Assembly (NCBI GenBank): GCA_003540955.1
Contig: DPMX01000088.1
Location: 2,905 to 8,177 of the forward strand
Length of the DNA: 5,273 bases
Direction of reading: 5' to 3'
Origin: Gammaproteobacteria bacterium
Lineage (GTDB): Bacteria; Pseudomonadota; Gammaproteobacteria; Ga0077536
Shown here piece by piece: positions 4,883 to 5,273 of the stretch. Made by a program: the position numbers and the translations under genes. The notes beneath the pieces were generated by a model. The model was not told where the DNA came from. It saw nothing but the letters and a program-made list of their open reading frames with translations, and made no database searches. Positions within the stretch are counted from its first letter, which is position 1. Each line of letters begins with the position of its first letter.

Positions 4883-5273
4883 TGTTGTTCCATAATGTGA
4901 CTCTATGGTGCTCCAAGTAGGCCAATGTTGGTAGCTTAGAATATGATAAACAAGAATCCCGCTGCCGCGTTTTAAGCAACCGCGATAGGTGTTTTAGGTT
5001 TTGCCAGATTCTTTACGTCGATTAAGCGTAAATTGTCACTTGCGGCGTCGGTCAAGGCGCTTTGTCTGACGGATGTAATCCATAGCAAAAGGGAGAAACT
5101 CCGCTAGCTAACAATCGATTCGTTGAGGGTATCCAAAGGGACGTAGATTTTCTCCCTAGTGCAATCGATTAAAAAAGGGATTAGTGTGAGGTTTAGTGAC
5201 GGCGTCTATTGGTGCTGCAATACACTAATGCGGCTTTGTTATATCTGATAGCTATAATGTTCTCACACCGGTG
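4883..5273. other. Terminal 391-base region without a recognisable gene
   Basis: This region should hold the aminopeptidase promoter, but no two-hexamer match is convincing. TTGACC on the minus strand (5055-5050) has only a 3 of 6 match at the -10 distance. The only open frames I followed are short or lack usual start codons. On the plus strand, AGGGAGAAAC (5090-5099) is identical to the ribosome-binding stretch upstream of the YdcH-family gene (677-686) but no start codon follows it at a useful distance. A perfect TATAAT (5253-5258) near the right edge lacks a good -35. Repeats are listed separately. I cannot say what function, if any, the region has. Confidence 0.5.
5090..5170. repeat. Interlocked 9-bp inverted repeat and 9-bp direct repeat
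   Basis: AGGGAGAAA (5090-5098) and TTTCTCCCT (5149-5157) form a perfect inverted repeat. CAATCGATT occurs directly repeated at 5112-5120 and 5162-5170, exactly 50 bases apart, and its core AATCGATT is a palindrome. One direct-repeat copy is inside the inverted repeat and the other just outside it. Further right, ATTAGTGT (5180-5187) pairs with ACACTAAT (5222-5229), and GTGTGAG (5184-5190) pairs with CTCACAC (5262-5268); these two pairings share bases and exclude each other. Each element alone is near what chance allows in 390 bases. Confidence 0.35.

Noticed and set aside
5180..5268. Riboswitch or attenuator in the right-end region
   Set aside because: The competing stems are short and far apart, with no conserved motif I know and no downstream gene visible; kept only as a low-interest observation.

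Overview
The window looks like chromosomal DNA from an aerobic, Gram-negative (probably proteobacterial) organism of moderate GC. The evidence is a lipobox-bearing predicted aminopeptidase of the COG4324 type, a DUF465/YdcH-family small protein, a flavin-dependent luciferase-like monooxygenase, and the start of a dihydropteroate-synthase-like protein of a kind I associate with methanopterin-type C1 metabolism. No species can be named. I see no rRNA, tRNA, CRISPR array, transposase or phage gene.

Layout, left to right: (1) 1-476, minus strand, the N-terminal 158 codons of a DUF6513/dihydropteroate-synthase-like protein that runs off the left edge. (2) 477-688, a divergent promoter region with two back-to-back sigma70-like promoter candidates, each with a perfect 10-bp palindrome in its spacer. 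(3) 689-913, plus strand, a 74-residue YdcH-family coiled-coil protein. (4) 985-2151, minus strand, a 388-residue 'core' MetE-like zinc methyltransferase that lacks the folate-binding N-terminal half of MetE. (5) 2152-2502, a divergent intergenic region with an inverted repeat and an imperfect direct repeat but no convincing gene. (6) 2503-3531, plus strand, a LuxA-like flavin monooxygenase. (7) 3532-3757, a convergent gap with an unproven 56-codon ORF. (8) 3758-4882, minus strand, a lipoprotein zinc aminopeptidase with an A8/G8 homopolymer pair in its coding strand. (9) 4883-5273, 391 bases without a recognisable gene but with several short repeats.

The most interesting part is the divergent pair of core MetE-like methyltransferase and luciferase-like monooxygenase. 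The methyltransferase keeps all four zinc ligands (H242, C244, E278, C339). At the two acidic positions that hold the homocysteine amino group in MetE it appears to carry reciprocal Glu/Asp swaps (D69, E202). A thiol methyltransferase (or thiol-adding enzyme) without a folate domain, next to a reduced-flavin oxygenase, suggests but does not prove a pathway handling a methylated or sulfur-containing small molecule. If the left-edge gene does belong to methanopterin biosynthesis, the host could also oxidise C1 units released by such a pathway. That link is inference from proximity only.
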